64,000 nucleotides of DNA from positions 19,620 through 83,619 of the forward strand of contig JAJEKB010021035.1 of NCBI GenBank assembly GCA_022393335.1, in the 5' to 3' direction. Both the position numbers and the translations under genes were made by a program. The notes under the pieces are model-generated. The model did not search any database and had not been told where the DNA came from. It was given only the letters and a program-made list of their open reading frames with translations. Origin of the DNA: Macrotrachela quadricornifera (lineage: Eukaryota > Rotifera > Eurotatoria > Philodinida > Philodinidae). Positions 35,648 through 46,558 of the stretch are shown here, one piece after another (positions within the stretch are counted from its first letter, which is position 1; every line of letters begins with the position of its first letter).

Positions 35648-37119
35648 ATGTCCAATACAAATAAAATTGAGAAATCAGACCAATTGAAACCTTCAAATAT
35701 GTATCGGAATGTATGTGATAAGAATCTATCAAAAGCTATTTCATCAGTAATCGTACCACTTTTAATTGGAATGGCAACTGTTCTTATTTCTATTGTTCAA
35801 TTACAAATAGCCAGTAAACAACGTACTCAAGATCTTCAAATTGCTAATGAACGACGTGATCAAGATTTACTTATTGCTGATGCTTTACAAAAAGATCTTG
35901 TTCTAGCAGCTTATATTGAACAAATGTCAGAACTAATGTTAATACCAAATTTTACCGTTAATAATCCAACAATAGCTAATATATGTCGAGCTAAAACACT
36001 CATAGCCATTCGTCAATTAGATTCAAAACGTAAAACTCATTTAATTAAATTCTTATATACAGCAGGTTTAATTCGTTATAATCAACCAAATATTCGTTTA
36101 GATGATGTTGAATTAAATAGTATTGATTTATCAAAAACTGATCATATTGAAGGAAGATATTTTCCTTATCTTTCGGAACTATCATTTCAACAAACATCTT
36201 TAAATAATGCTTCATTTGCTTATCAAATGATTATTGATAGTACATTTGAAGGAGCATCATTAATAGGTGCGAATTTTACTGGTTGTAGAATATCATCTAC
36301 AAATTTTGTTGGTGCTATTTTACGATATGCAAATTTTCATAATGCAACAAGTAAAGAATATATTAATTTTAAATCTGCTGATCTTTTTGGTGCAAATATA
36401 TCTAATGAAATGTTACATAATGCTATTTCAATTGAAGATGCTATTCTACCAAATGGAACACGTGGTATACAACCAAATTTATTAATTAATGGGAATGCTG
36501 AATTATGAGATTGTAAAACTAATACATCATTATCTTCAACATGGCATATGAAACAGATATTTGGTAATGTATCTGTTAACTTGGCTAGTTATGAAGATAA
36601 TGTAAATAGTATAAATTCTATAAATTCGACAATAGATCGTGGACAATGTTTTTATGCTGCACGTGGTCAACAAGGAAAATTACTAATGTATCAAGAAATT
36701 TCTTCAACTTCAATTGAACATATGCCAATTAAACAAGGAAATGTTGTTCTTCGATTGAAAGTATTTTGTGCACCTATTGGAATTATTGAAAAAAAACAAA
36801 GTTTCGTAGAATTTCGTGTAGAACAATTTAATCAACATGGAAAATCACTACATAATTATACCAGAAGTAAGATTTAATGAAAAAGATTATTTTTTAAAAT
36901 AATATTTTATTTTCTATATTAGATATTTATAATGAAGGTTCATATACAAGAATTATTCGATGTCATCGTAAACTTCATCGAATCGTCTTTTTCATGAGCT
37001 TTACTCGACTCTCAACGTCATCGAATATAACTACAACTGATAATGATATATTTTTTTATTGTGATAATATTTATCTATCAACAGTATTGGATCGTAGAAG
37101 GCATAACAATCGTCGCTGA
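35648..37119 (+). CDS. second membrane-anchored pentapeptide-repeat protein, with in-frame TGA
   Basis: Two exons, 35648-36866 and 36923-37119, with a 56-bp GT-AG intron in phase with the join. It is a shorter paralogue of the gene at 14999-17237. One helix (about 31-50) is followed by a coiled coil (SKQRTQDLQIANERRDQD), a helical region with the shared ICRAKTLIAIRQLD motif, roughly 15 pentapeptide repeats (GANFTG, SADLFGANIS), then ILPNGTRGIQPNLLINGNAE and the carbohydrate-binding-like tail ending in FFYCDNIYLS. A TGA at 36506-36508 interrupts the frame exactly at the start of the tail. Everything downstream, including the splice junction, stays in frame to TGA 37117. So the break is a single nonsense change, a sequencing error, or a true shortened product of 286 aa. 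Ligand and role are unknown. Confidence 0.75.
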
Positions 37120-37901
37120 TTAATGATTTATTTGATTCTAGCTTTCAAATGAAACTTATAATAATTTTATTTTCTTTTTCCATTTCTCATCTATCATAAA
37201 TCCAATAAATAATTATTTTATTATAATTCTAGGATTGTATTTATTCATCATTCATCATAATTTTAAATTAAATATTTCTTAGATAACTAGTCAATAGTAT
37301 TAAACTTAAAAATTTGAATTCAATTGAAAGAATTAATTTTGATAATATATAATATTTATTTTTATCAAGAGATAAGATATTTCGAAAAACATAAACAATG
37401 AAAAAACTATAATATGAACAGTTGGTATAATAAATTCTGCCTGATTTTATGAAGATTATTTGAAAATATATCAAGATCGATAATATATCTTACTAATTGG
37501 CAAAAAAATCACTATGGGGAAATTTAATAAGTATTCTTCAATGGAAGAAAAGACATCAATTAATTACAATTTATTGTTCAAATTTTTACATGAGTTTTAT
37601 TCATGGTGACAAAAATATTTTTTACTATAGACGTAGTATCGGTGTAGGATATATATAATATTGATAGTTTTGTTTAAGATATGCTTTATTATGAGTTTTT
37701 ATTCAATACATGTGTCTATGATAGATTTAGACCTTTTCATGAATTATATGATTCATTCTTATTTAATGTATAATAATGACGACAGAATGATGAAATCATT
37801 CATGCATTAATATGAAAAATACAAAAAATATATCTCTTCTTTTGTGTTAATAATCATATTTTCTCTCTCCGCCCAAATAATCACGTTAGTGTATTGCAAT
37901 C
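37120..37901. other. intergenic, no gene seen
   Basis: AT-rich; includes AATAAA near 37205 as a likely polyadenylation signal for the pentapeptide gene and the upstream region of the EF-hand-like gene. Confidence 0.55.
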
Positions 37902-37909
37902 TATAAAAG
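37902..37909 (+). promoter_or_regulatory. TATA box of the EF-hand-like gene
   Basis: TATAAAAG lies 73 bp upstream of the ATG at 37982, a classical consensus at a sensible distance for a transcription start near 37935 and a ~45-base leader. Confidence 0.55.
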
Positions 37910-37981
37910 AGTAATTGCAAGGATACATACATTATAAATTGTATCAAGTTTCTTTATCAATCAGCAACATATAACAAAAAA

Positions 37982-38329
37982 ATGAGTAAGTTTTTTATTG
38001 AGAATACCATATTTAAGATTTCTTATATATATATATAAAACAAATCGTGATTAGGTTTCATGAATAATTATGCTGAAAGAAATACTGGTATGGATTTGAA
38101 TGGTGATGGATACGTTGGTGGACAAGGTAATATTTCTTGCATATTTTTTTCTACATGGCATAGTATTATTTATTTAAATTGTTTAGGTTTTACGAGTAAA
38201 TTAGAAAGAGCAACTCATATTGATTTTAATCATGATGGTATTATCGGTCGCTTACCAGATACTATGCCTGGTGGTTTTATTCCACCAACAAATTTTGGTG
38301 GTGGTTACAATGCTCCAGGTCCTTATTGA
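37982..38329 (+). CDS. small two-loop EF-hand-like protein (72 aa)
   Basis: Three exons: 37982-37985 (ATG plus one base), 38055-38126 and 38187-38329. The GT-AG introns are 69 and 60 bp. The joined product is 72 aa and begins MSFMNN. It has two loops of the EF-hand calcium-binding type, DLNGDGYVGG and DFNHDGIIGR (DxNxDGxxG), separated by about 18 residues, then a Pro/Gly/Asn tail ending APGPY. There is no signal peptide. The helices flanking the loops are short, so calcium binding is likely but not certain. The second intron is a multiple of three without stops, so its retention would give an 89-codon reading through the intron. A clear TATA box precedes the gene, which fits strong, regulated expression. 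Confidence 0.78.
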
Positions 38330-39141
38330 TATTAACATTTCGAAATAAACATTTTGTTTTTATGCAGTAAACTTCTTCGCAGTGAAAAATTCATGCAATT
38401 AATAATACTTATTATTACTTTTAGTCTTTTTTTTTGTGCATAAATAAAAATAAGAAGACAATAAATTGACTGAATCATTAAATTTAAGATCATCTTTAAA
38501 GTCAACAGAGCCTGAAAATTTGAGATAGTTTCATGGGACCTCATGAGATCCAACCAGCTGATGAAATCCTTAACGGATCCGATATTTCAGTGATAGGGTA
38601 CAACATTAAAACTCAATCTTAGTTAATTGTTCGAATTCCATCAATTTCTAAGAATTACAGGTAATTTTGATGAAAATGAATTTAAATGATAAAAATTCCA
38701 AAACTGATCAATTAATAACAGTAGATCTAGCTAAAACCAGTCACGTTCTTGAAAATCAAAACATCTTTATCTATAGTATCGTGCCAACAGTACCGTAGAT
38801 TCTCATCCGCTTTAGTTGACTCTTTTAGCTATTGAGACGGATATTATAAACTTAATATTTTTGTGACATTACTTGAATTTTCAATAAAAACTGATTGAAA
38901 TTGATTCTTTGAAAGATTAATATGTCAATTCAATATCATTGTTTATTTGTTGCTTAGTCTGAAAACTGTTATGTAGAGAAATATATTTTTCTTATTAAAT
39001 AACGTTTATTTGAACACCTTAACAAAACCAGAAAAATGAAGAATGATTAACTTTACAAAAAAAAAAGAAACATTTCGAACATAATCTATTGAATGAATAA
39101 TTGATAATCATAAAGATATATAGTTATGTGAATCCATATAA
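38330..39141. other. convergent intergenic region
   Basis: AT-rich spacer between the ends of two small convergent genes. Nothing recognised. Confidence 0.55.
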
Positions 39142-39357
39142 TTAAAATGGCTCTCCTACTTTTCTTCGACGATTTGGTTTATTATCCGTGTCGGTTGTCC
39201 CTTGATCGTTCATTGGTAGATGAGAGTTTGGTAATGGAGTTGTAAAAATATTCTTGAATGATGACGAAGGTTTCATCATCGGAGGATCACCATTAATAGT
39301 ACAAAAACAAATAGAACCAATAATCAAAATCAAGAAAATAATAGCAGAATTCTTCAT
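39142..39357 (-). CDS. small secreted protein or peptide precursor
   Basis: Single-exon minus-strand frame of 71 aa from ATG 39357. It starts with a textbook signal peptide (MKNSAIIFLILIIGSICFC). The mature part is short, polar and Pro/Ser/Thr-rich, with a dibasic-type RRRK site near the end that a proprotein convertase could cut. An upstream ATG at 39381 is possible, but 39357 places the hydrophobic core correctly. A TATA box lies about 80 bp upstream. A secreted peptide, possibly a hormone or neuropeptide precursor, is plausible. It has no cysteine pairs in the mature part and matches no family I know. Confidence 0.6.
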   Translation of the reverse strand: MKNSAIIFLILIIGSICFCTINGDPPMMKPSSSFKNIFTTPLPNSHLPMNDQGTTDTDNKPNRRRKVGEPF

Positions 39358-39434
39358 GATTGAATCGAATAAGATTAACAATGAAATATGAAAGTGAACA
39401 CGTATGTAATGAATAATAAAGCAATATATATTGA

Positions 39435-39443
39435 CCTTTTATA
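39435..39443 (-). promoter_or_regulatory. TATA box of the small secreted protein gene
   Basis: On the minus strand TATAAAAGG, about 80 bp upstream of ATG 39357: the same consensus and spacing as for the neighbouring EF-hand-like gene. Confidence 0.55.
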
Positions 39444-40908
39444 ACTGGGTAAGAAAACAAAGATATAAATGAGCTGCCTAGTCAGAAATAACAAAGAACT
39501 TTTGTTTCTATTCTTATTTTCAACAACAACCAATCATTGTTCACCAAGAGAAACGCCATTATAAACTTTTTCTTGTATCATATATGCATTCATGACAAGA
39601 TGATAATCATTCTTAAGAAGCATTTTATCTTTTTTTATGAATGATGAAAAATAAGTTGTTATTCTAATCAAAAGTATTTTAAGAAATTTAAAACGAATAT
39701 TAAGAAAAATGTATAAAAAAAATTATATTCAATCAACATTTTTTATTGGTTAAACACATAAAATTGATTTTAACGAATATTCCATTGCATATAAACACCA
39801 GCTTTCTTAGATTTTGGTCTGTTTATTTAGCTAAAGGTATTATTAAACTTGAATAAATTAACAAATAATGCAAAATATTATTGAAAAGAGGCTCTTTTAG
39901 ATTTTTCAATGCAAAAATATTGATGTATAATACAATAGAAACCGTCATTGGGTAGATTTTTTATACCTTATCTTCAAAGCAGTATGGAATAAGGCTTATT
40001 TTGATAAAAAATTATGTTCTTGCTTTTAAATTTAGTATTCATATTATATCTACAGTCGATCAAAAAAGTATTTAACTAATTCATCTTACTCTCTTACAAA
40101 CAGTTATTTGAACAAAAAACAAGACCTGATTTACTTGAGTTGAAAAATCATATATGAAGTTATAATGCATCGAATAGTATATAGGATATTACATTTTCTT
40201 CAAATCTTGATGAATTAAGAATTAATATAGTTTTGAGAATTTTTTTTGAGGTATCCAGAGGGGAAGTCGGAGTGAATTTTTCGAGGAAAATAAAAATTCT
40301 CAACAGTTCTTATGCGTTCCCTCCTTTTCTCTGTCATTTTATTCAGATAAGAAATTAAGTAAAGTAAAAACAGCAAACATTGCTTAACACAATAAAAAAA
40401 GATATTTGTAGATTTTAATGGTCTAGAGTTCGGTATTTATTGTAGAAAGAATAAAGAGACGGGAACAACACGGAGATGGAATAGAACAGAAGAAGATTAC
40501 ACATACATATATATAGGATCATGACAAGGAATAATCCCATACATATATAAGAGGAAAGGAAAGATTCAGATGTATTTTATATAGAAGAAGAACGAATGAC
40601 TATGTCAATATGATAACATATAATAGAAAAGAAAAAGTCCAATATGTCGTATATTGGAAGAATACCAACATTGTCAACTCCCCATTGGTAATGATGGCTT
40701 ATTCCCGTTACCCTGAGCGTATGACAAAGAAAAACCCTTTCAAGAGTAAGATAAGCGTGATTCATACAGTCATTTTGTTCTCCTGTTATTTCCTTTGAAT
40801 ACTTCGTAATACTTATGCAATGTTATAATATTTAAGCAGCACGTTTTACCTTTCTTCACACATTTCTTATCTGTCCTGATTGTTTTTTTTCTAAAACAAA
40901 AATTAGTC
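39444..40908. other. intergenic, promoter region of the VWA gene
   Basis: AT-rich; no exon recognised. Just before ATG 40909 the sequence reads TTTTTTTTCT...AAATTAG, which could be the acceptor of a 5'-UTR intron. Confidence 0.5.
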
Positions 40909-43900
40909 ATGGCAGAATATTTTAAACTACCATTTTCCAATCAACCGAACTATGTTGAAATCAAACTTTCACAGCCAACGGGCTCAGAAGGGATAAATAA
41001 TGCTACTGGTGGTGGTGGTGACACTGAGATTGTCTGTTGTGTTGACATAAGTGGCTCAATGGCTGGTAGTCCTATACATAATGTTTGTGAAGTTTTACGT
41101 GACATTTATCAACGTACACAAAAAGACTATCGTCTATTTACATACAATACACAGACTGATACAAGACGTACACTGAAGACATTATTTGAACAAAATAGTG
41201 ATCTACAAGCCACTGGTGGCACCTCATTTGCATGTATATTTACTGCTATCAAAGATTATCTTCTACAAAATTCATCATCAAAGAAAGCAACAACATTTAT
41301 ATTTATGACTGATGGACAAGATAATGAACCAAATGGTCCAGCCTTGAAAAAAAGTATTGAGATGTTAAAATTGATTTTAAGTGGAATGACAAATGTAAGT
41401 CAGATAGAAGTTATTTCTAATGATCTAGTTGCGATTAAACCCTTTTTTGTTTTCACAATATTTTACTTTATTCTCTTATAGTCTCCTCCTATTACATTTC
41501 ATGTTATTGGCTTCGGTGAAGTTAATGATCAATTTCTTAATCAAATACGAACATTTGGTACACGTCAAGGTCTCTTTCGTTATTCAACTGAATCAAAAGA
41601 ATTACAAAGTAATTTTAATGATATGTTCGAATATGCATTGAATGTACGTGAATTTACTATAAAATTTTCAAATGAAAAAACTTATACTGCAAATAGTATT
41701 GATAATGAAACAGTTGCTTTTCTAACTAATGAAGATGATGATCTTAGTACAATTACAGAATTAAAATTAATTGATGATAGAAAAACTACAACAAATTATT
41801 GTTTAACACAAATGGAAAATATTCGTGCTATACATCTTCTACGTGCATTAAATCTTATTTCACCACTAAATGAAGATCATGTTAAATCAATTCAAACTTA
41901 TTTAAATACAATTCAAATAACAAATAGTAAAAATTTTTCAGAACGTTTAGAAGCTGAACAAATTCATAAAGAAATTGATCAACGTATGATGGAATATCGT
42001 CAATTATTTACACAATTAAAAATGACTCAAGTACCTGAACGTGTTAAATTACAATTAAGTGCACTTAGACATGATCCAATATTTGCTAATGCCCAACGTA
42101 AAAAGAAATTAGATTTAAGAATAAATAAAAATGTTGATTATTTCAAAAAAACAGATATCAGTGGTATATTACAAGGATATAAAGATTCAATTACATCGGA
42201 TACATGGAAAATAATTAAAGATCAAAAACAAGATTGGGTTGATATCTATTCTAAAGAAGATATCTATGAAATTATGAGAAAATCACCAGATAATATTTTA
42301 TGTTTAGGTAATATATTTCTTTAATTATTAAAATTTTCAAACTTTTTTTTAATAGGTATTTATGTTCAACGTGATGAAGAAGCAGTTACTAATCCAATTA
42401 AAGGTTTAAAACTTTTAAAAGTTACAAATACAATTATTTCTTATGATTCATTTATTAATGCTATGAATCTAGCTAAAAATAATCAACAATCACAAGGAGA
42501 ATTTACTACTCTTAATGATCTATATTGTGTACCTGGTGCTCTATCAGATGAACGAATTAATGCTGTTATTCCATTATATATCAATGATGAACATATGAAA
42601 CGAATACGTATTCTTGAAGGTATATGGCTTGGTTATCTTTATACATTAGATAGTTATGGATATGATAAACAACAGGAAGTTGCTCTATTAAAATTACTCT
42701 ATGAAATTATTCAACAACGTACAAATACACAACGACAAAAACAAATTTTAATTGAACTTGAAAAAGTATGTCAATTTATTATCAATGAATCTCAAGGTTT
42801 TAAAACAGCTGAACAATTTGCTGAGAAAACTTATGAAAAATTATTAAAACGTTTACCAATTGTAAATTCTCAAGAATATGATTTATCTATACCAATAATA
42901 ATTGCCTATTTAAAAAATGATTTAACATCTATTCTCTTACCTGTTTATTATGAATATCTTAGACAAGAATATCAAAAGAAATATACAAAAGGTTCATCAA
43001 AGACAAAACAGATTGTACAAAATCTTGTATATGGTTGTGAAGCAAAACCATTAACAGTAGCTATCAATGAAAATAATTCGAATACTACAATTAATAAAGA
43101 TGATCCTGATTATATTGAACAAAGTTTTATAGAATATTTTCATGATGAATTATATCAACCAATTCAATTAATACCAGAAAAAATTAAAAATGAAAATCGT
43201 CGACTTCTTATACGTGATGAAATTGAATTAGATTATATAAAAAGTTTTCAATTACCAATACCTGATTTTATTAAGACTATTTTAAATTACTGTCAAATCG
43301 ATGAAGATTATATTGAAAAACATTTAGATTATAATCATTTAAGATGGGAATTATTAATAACTTTTTATTATTTAATATATTCAGATATCAGTATTGGTGG
43401 ATTACAAAATTTACCACAGAAAGAAAATATTTTAACTGTAATTGATGAACGATTACAAAGTAAGTATAACGTAAAAATGTTGAGCCAAAAACAAGGAGAT
43501 TTAAAATGTACTAACAATTCAATTTATATCTATTCTAGATAATAAAGAACGTGTCATTGATTATGATTATTCAAGTGAAAATGTACGACTCGTCAGTTAT
43601 GTTGCTCTTAAATGTAAGACATTAGAAGGTTTTGCTGGTTTAATGCGTAAATATTGTCCACATCATTGTGATCCAATATTTACAGAAGTTTTTAAAAAAT
43701 TACTTGTGTTATATGATGAGGAGGATAAGGAGGATGAGGATATTACTGAAGAAGCAACAAACCAAGCTAAACTCAGAGCCTTGTTACAAAATAAAATTTC
43801 AACCACAACGACAACAAAACCAATTTATAATAATATGAAACAGCACTTTTGGGCATCATATTTTGATAGACAATTGAATGCATTACGTGAATTTATAGAC

Positions 43901-44026
43901 AGATTAAATGTTGATCAAATTGAATTACAAATATCTGAAAAAGTCATTGTTTATTGCCGTGGAATGTCACTTATGGAAGATCGTTATTCCCGAAGAAAAC
44001 GAAATCATTGTTATGTCTTATTTTAA
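40909..44026 (+). CDS. von Willebrand factor A domain protein (967 aa)
   Basis: Four exons: 40909-41394, 41482-42307, 42356-43459 and 43539-44026. The three GT-AG introns are 87, 48 and 79 bp, and all junctions keep frame. The N-terminal VWA domain (about 35-225) has an intact metal-ion site, DISGS at residues 46-50, and a TDGQD turn near 134. There is no signal peptide or membrane helix, so it is probably intracellular. The remaining 700 residues are helical and charged. They include an acidic run (DEEDKEDEDITEE), a Cys/His cluster KYCPHHCD near 840 and a closing helical segment; I do not recognise a family there. Intracellular VWA proteins often act in large complexes (repair, transport, ubiquitin pathways), but no specific role can be assigned. 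ATG 40909 is in good context (GTCATGG). Confidence 0.88.
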
Positions 44027-44800
44027 AAAAACTCAATCACGAATTTTAGACTCAAAATTTGCATTTGAATAGTTTTAGAAAGGTTATTTAACTCAATACT
44101 AACAAATAAAATAAATAGAATGATTTACGCTGGTCTCAGAAAGGCAGTTTTAATACTCTGTTTGATTTCCCAATTGACATAGATATCTTTACTGTATGTT
44201 ATTTTTCGTTTTTGTTTGCAGGAAATAAACGATGTTCACAGAGAGATGTGTGAAAAGAAAAACAAATTGATAAGAATGAATGATACACAACTCCGCTCTA
44301 GTTATATGTGATGATTAGTTATTTTTCCTTTGTCACTTCTGCTCAACAATAGGTATCTTATGCTTAATTTATAATGTTGACTGTTTAATACAATAAAACA
44401 TGCTTGCAGAGCCATGAGACAAATCTTTTAGGAATAGATCTCTAAGAATTATAGAAAAACAGATTCTCTAGATCAAATATTTTCCTCTATATAAAAAGGT
44501 TGAATATTAGGACCGCCACTGCGTGTGTTAAGAACGCTTTCTCAGCCAATCAACGTTTCTTCTAGTGTTGAAGAACTCTTCTTTGTTATTTTAGTTTCTC
44601 AGAGAAAATCTCCAAGTATATCCCAGGACTTTCAATGAAATTTATGTGCATTTGTCAAGTCAAGGATACCTATCTTAGGTAGAAAACAATTAGCAGCTAT
44701 TGTTGTGAGGGCTGGACAACATCCCCAAAAGTCGTGAAATTGTTCCATTTTCGGCAGAAATGCTTTACCCCCACAGAGTCAAGAAGAAATGCTTCATTAA
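44027..44800. other. intergenic, no gene seen
   Basis: AT-rich. Towards the end it grades into diverged sequence related to the 140-bp satellite (GGCAGAAATGC near 44753). Confidence 0.5.
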
Positions 44801-45915
44801 AACAATTCCAGAAATTAATGGTATTGTCTTTCACCCAAAGAAGAATTTCAAGCAGAATCCCATACTGGCTAAGAGCAGTCATAAAAATTCTAGTAGAACT
44901 CGAACATCCATATCTGTCTTGACAAGCAGAAATTTGAAAGACATAGTTAGATATTCATCATTATACTTTTTCATCCTAAGGGAAGTCTCAAGCAGAAATC
45001 TATTTTTATCAATAGAAACGAAAATAATTCTAGGAGAAATATAACAACCATTTCTCCTCCCATAAGTAGAAGTGTAAAAGACATAACGAGATATTCATCA
45101 TTATTCTTTTTTATCCTAAGGGAAGTCTCAAGCAGAAATGGATTTTTATTAGCAGAAACGAAAACAATTTCAGTAGAAATCAAACAATCTTTTCTTCTCT
45201 CACAAGCAGAAGTCCAAAAGACATAGTAAGATATTCATCATTTTACTTTTTCATGCTAAGGAGACTTTCAAGCAGAAATGGATTTTTACCAACAGAAACG
45301 AAAACAATTCTAGGAGAAATATAACAAACATTTCTCCTCTCATAAGGAGAAGTGTAAAAGACATAGTTAGATATTCATCTTTTTACTTTTTCATCCTGAG
45401 GCGACTCTCAAGCAGAAATCGATTTTTATCAATAGAAACGAAACCAATTCTAGAAGAAATATAACAACCATTTCTCCTCTCATAAGTAGAAGTGTAAAAG
45501 ACATAGTAAGATATTCATCATTTTACATTTTCATGCTAAGGAGACTTTCAAGCAGAAATGGATTTTTATCAGCAGAAACGAAAACAATTTCAGTAGAAAT
45601 CGAACAACCATTTCTCTTCTCACAAGTAGAAATTCAAAAAACAGTAAGATATTCATCATTATTCTTTTTCATCCAAAGGGAAGTCTCAAGGAGAAATGGA
45701 TTTTTATCAGCAGAAACGAGAACAATTTTAGTAGAAATCGAACAATCATTTCTCCTCTCACAAGTAGAAGTGCAAAAGACATAGTGAGGTATTCATCACC
45801 ATACTTTTTTATCCTAAGGAGAGTTTCAAGGAGAATCGAGTTTTTATCAGCTATAACGAAAGTAATTCCAGGAGTCATCAAACATCCAATTTTTCTCTCA
45901 CAGGTGGAAGTCAAT
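44801..45915. repeat. 140-bp tandem satellite, about eight units
   Basis: The phrase ACATAGT(T/A)AGATATTCATCA recurs at 44941, 45081, 45221, 45361, 45501, about 45641 and 45779, a near-exact 140-bp period. The first and last units are diverged. Each unit holds four copies of an A-G-(C/T/G)-A-G-A-A-A box and an inverted pair AGGAGAAAT...ATTTCTCCT that could fold. 140 is not a multiple of three, so reading frames rotate through the array; the open frames seen there are not credible genes. Confidence 0.88.
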
Positions 45916-46558
45916 GTAATACTTGTAATATACAGTCTTGTCTTTATCTACACTCTGGATTTCATTATTTAACAGATATACGAAACAAACTTTTGCTTCA
46001 CAGCTGGGTCCACACAGAATATCTTTGTTAATTCGCTTTCTATGAGCTCTTTAGCATCAGATGAATGATGCTTGACCTAACTAAAATGAATCTATATCCT
46101 ATTGCCATTTATGCTAGAATGCGACTGAGATGAGCGAACAGAAGTCGAGGAAATTTTTTAAACGAATAGAATATGATAGGATCATGTGGTTCGAAGGGAA
46201 GCTAAAATCGTTTTCCTTGATGGTTTTAAAAAAGGTTTTAATTAGTTGTTAGAAGAGATTCAACTTGATGAGAAGGGTGATGGGTACTATCTCTAACATT
46301 TGATAAAATAAAATCGAAAATATTTCTCTAGTTTATATTTTTATTAAATATAATGTGTTCTTTTAGTCATTGCTAAGTATTATTGTAAAAAAAAGTGCTG
46401 TCTCAGTAACCATCAAGCACTACCAATCTCAGAAAAAGTTTATCAAATATCGAAAAGATATAGAATTACCATGCGTTGTACTTGATCATTAATCAATAGT
46501 CGAATGATTGGCAGGGAGTACACACAATTTTACATAATATTTATGTGAAATTTTAAAA
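45916..46558. other. spacer between satellite and foldback element
   Basis: AT-rich, with no feature recognised. Confidence 0.5.

Noticed and set aside
36506..36508. TGA as a selenocysteine codon
   Set aside because: No redox motif or paralogous Cys at this position, and no recognisable SECIS hairpin downstream.
44801..45915. CRISPR-like array
   Set aside because: Whole 140-bp units repeat with no unique spacers, and the DNA is eukaryotic.
44734..45972. Open frames of 60-94 codons in the 140-bp repeat array
   Set aside because: The period is not a multiple of three, frames rotate between units, and no domain or splice structure is seen.
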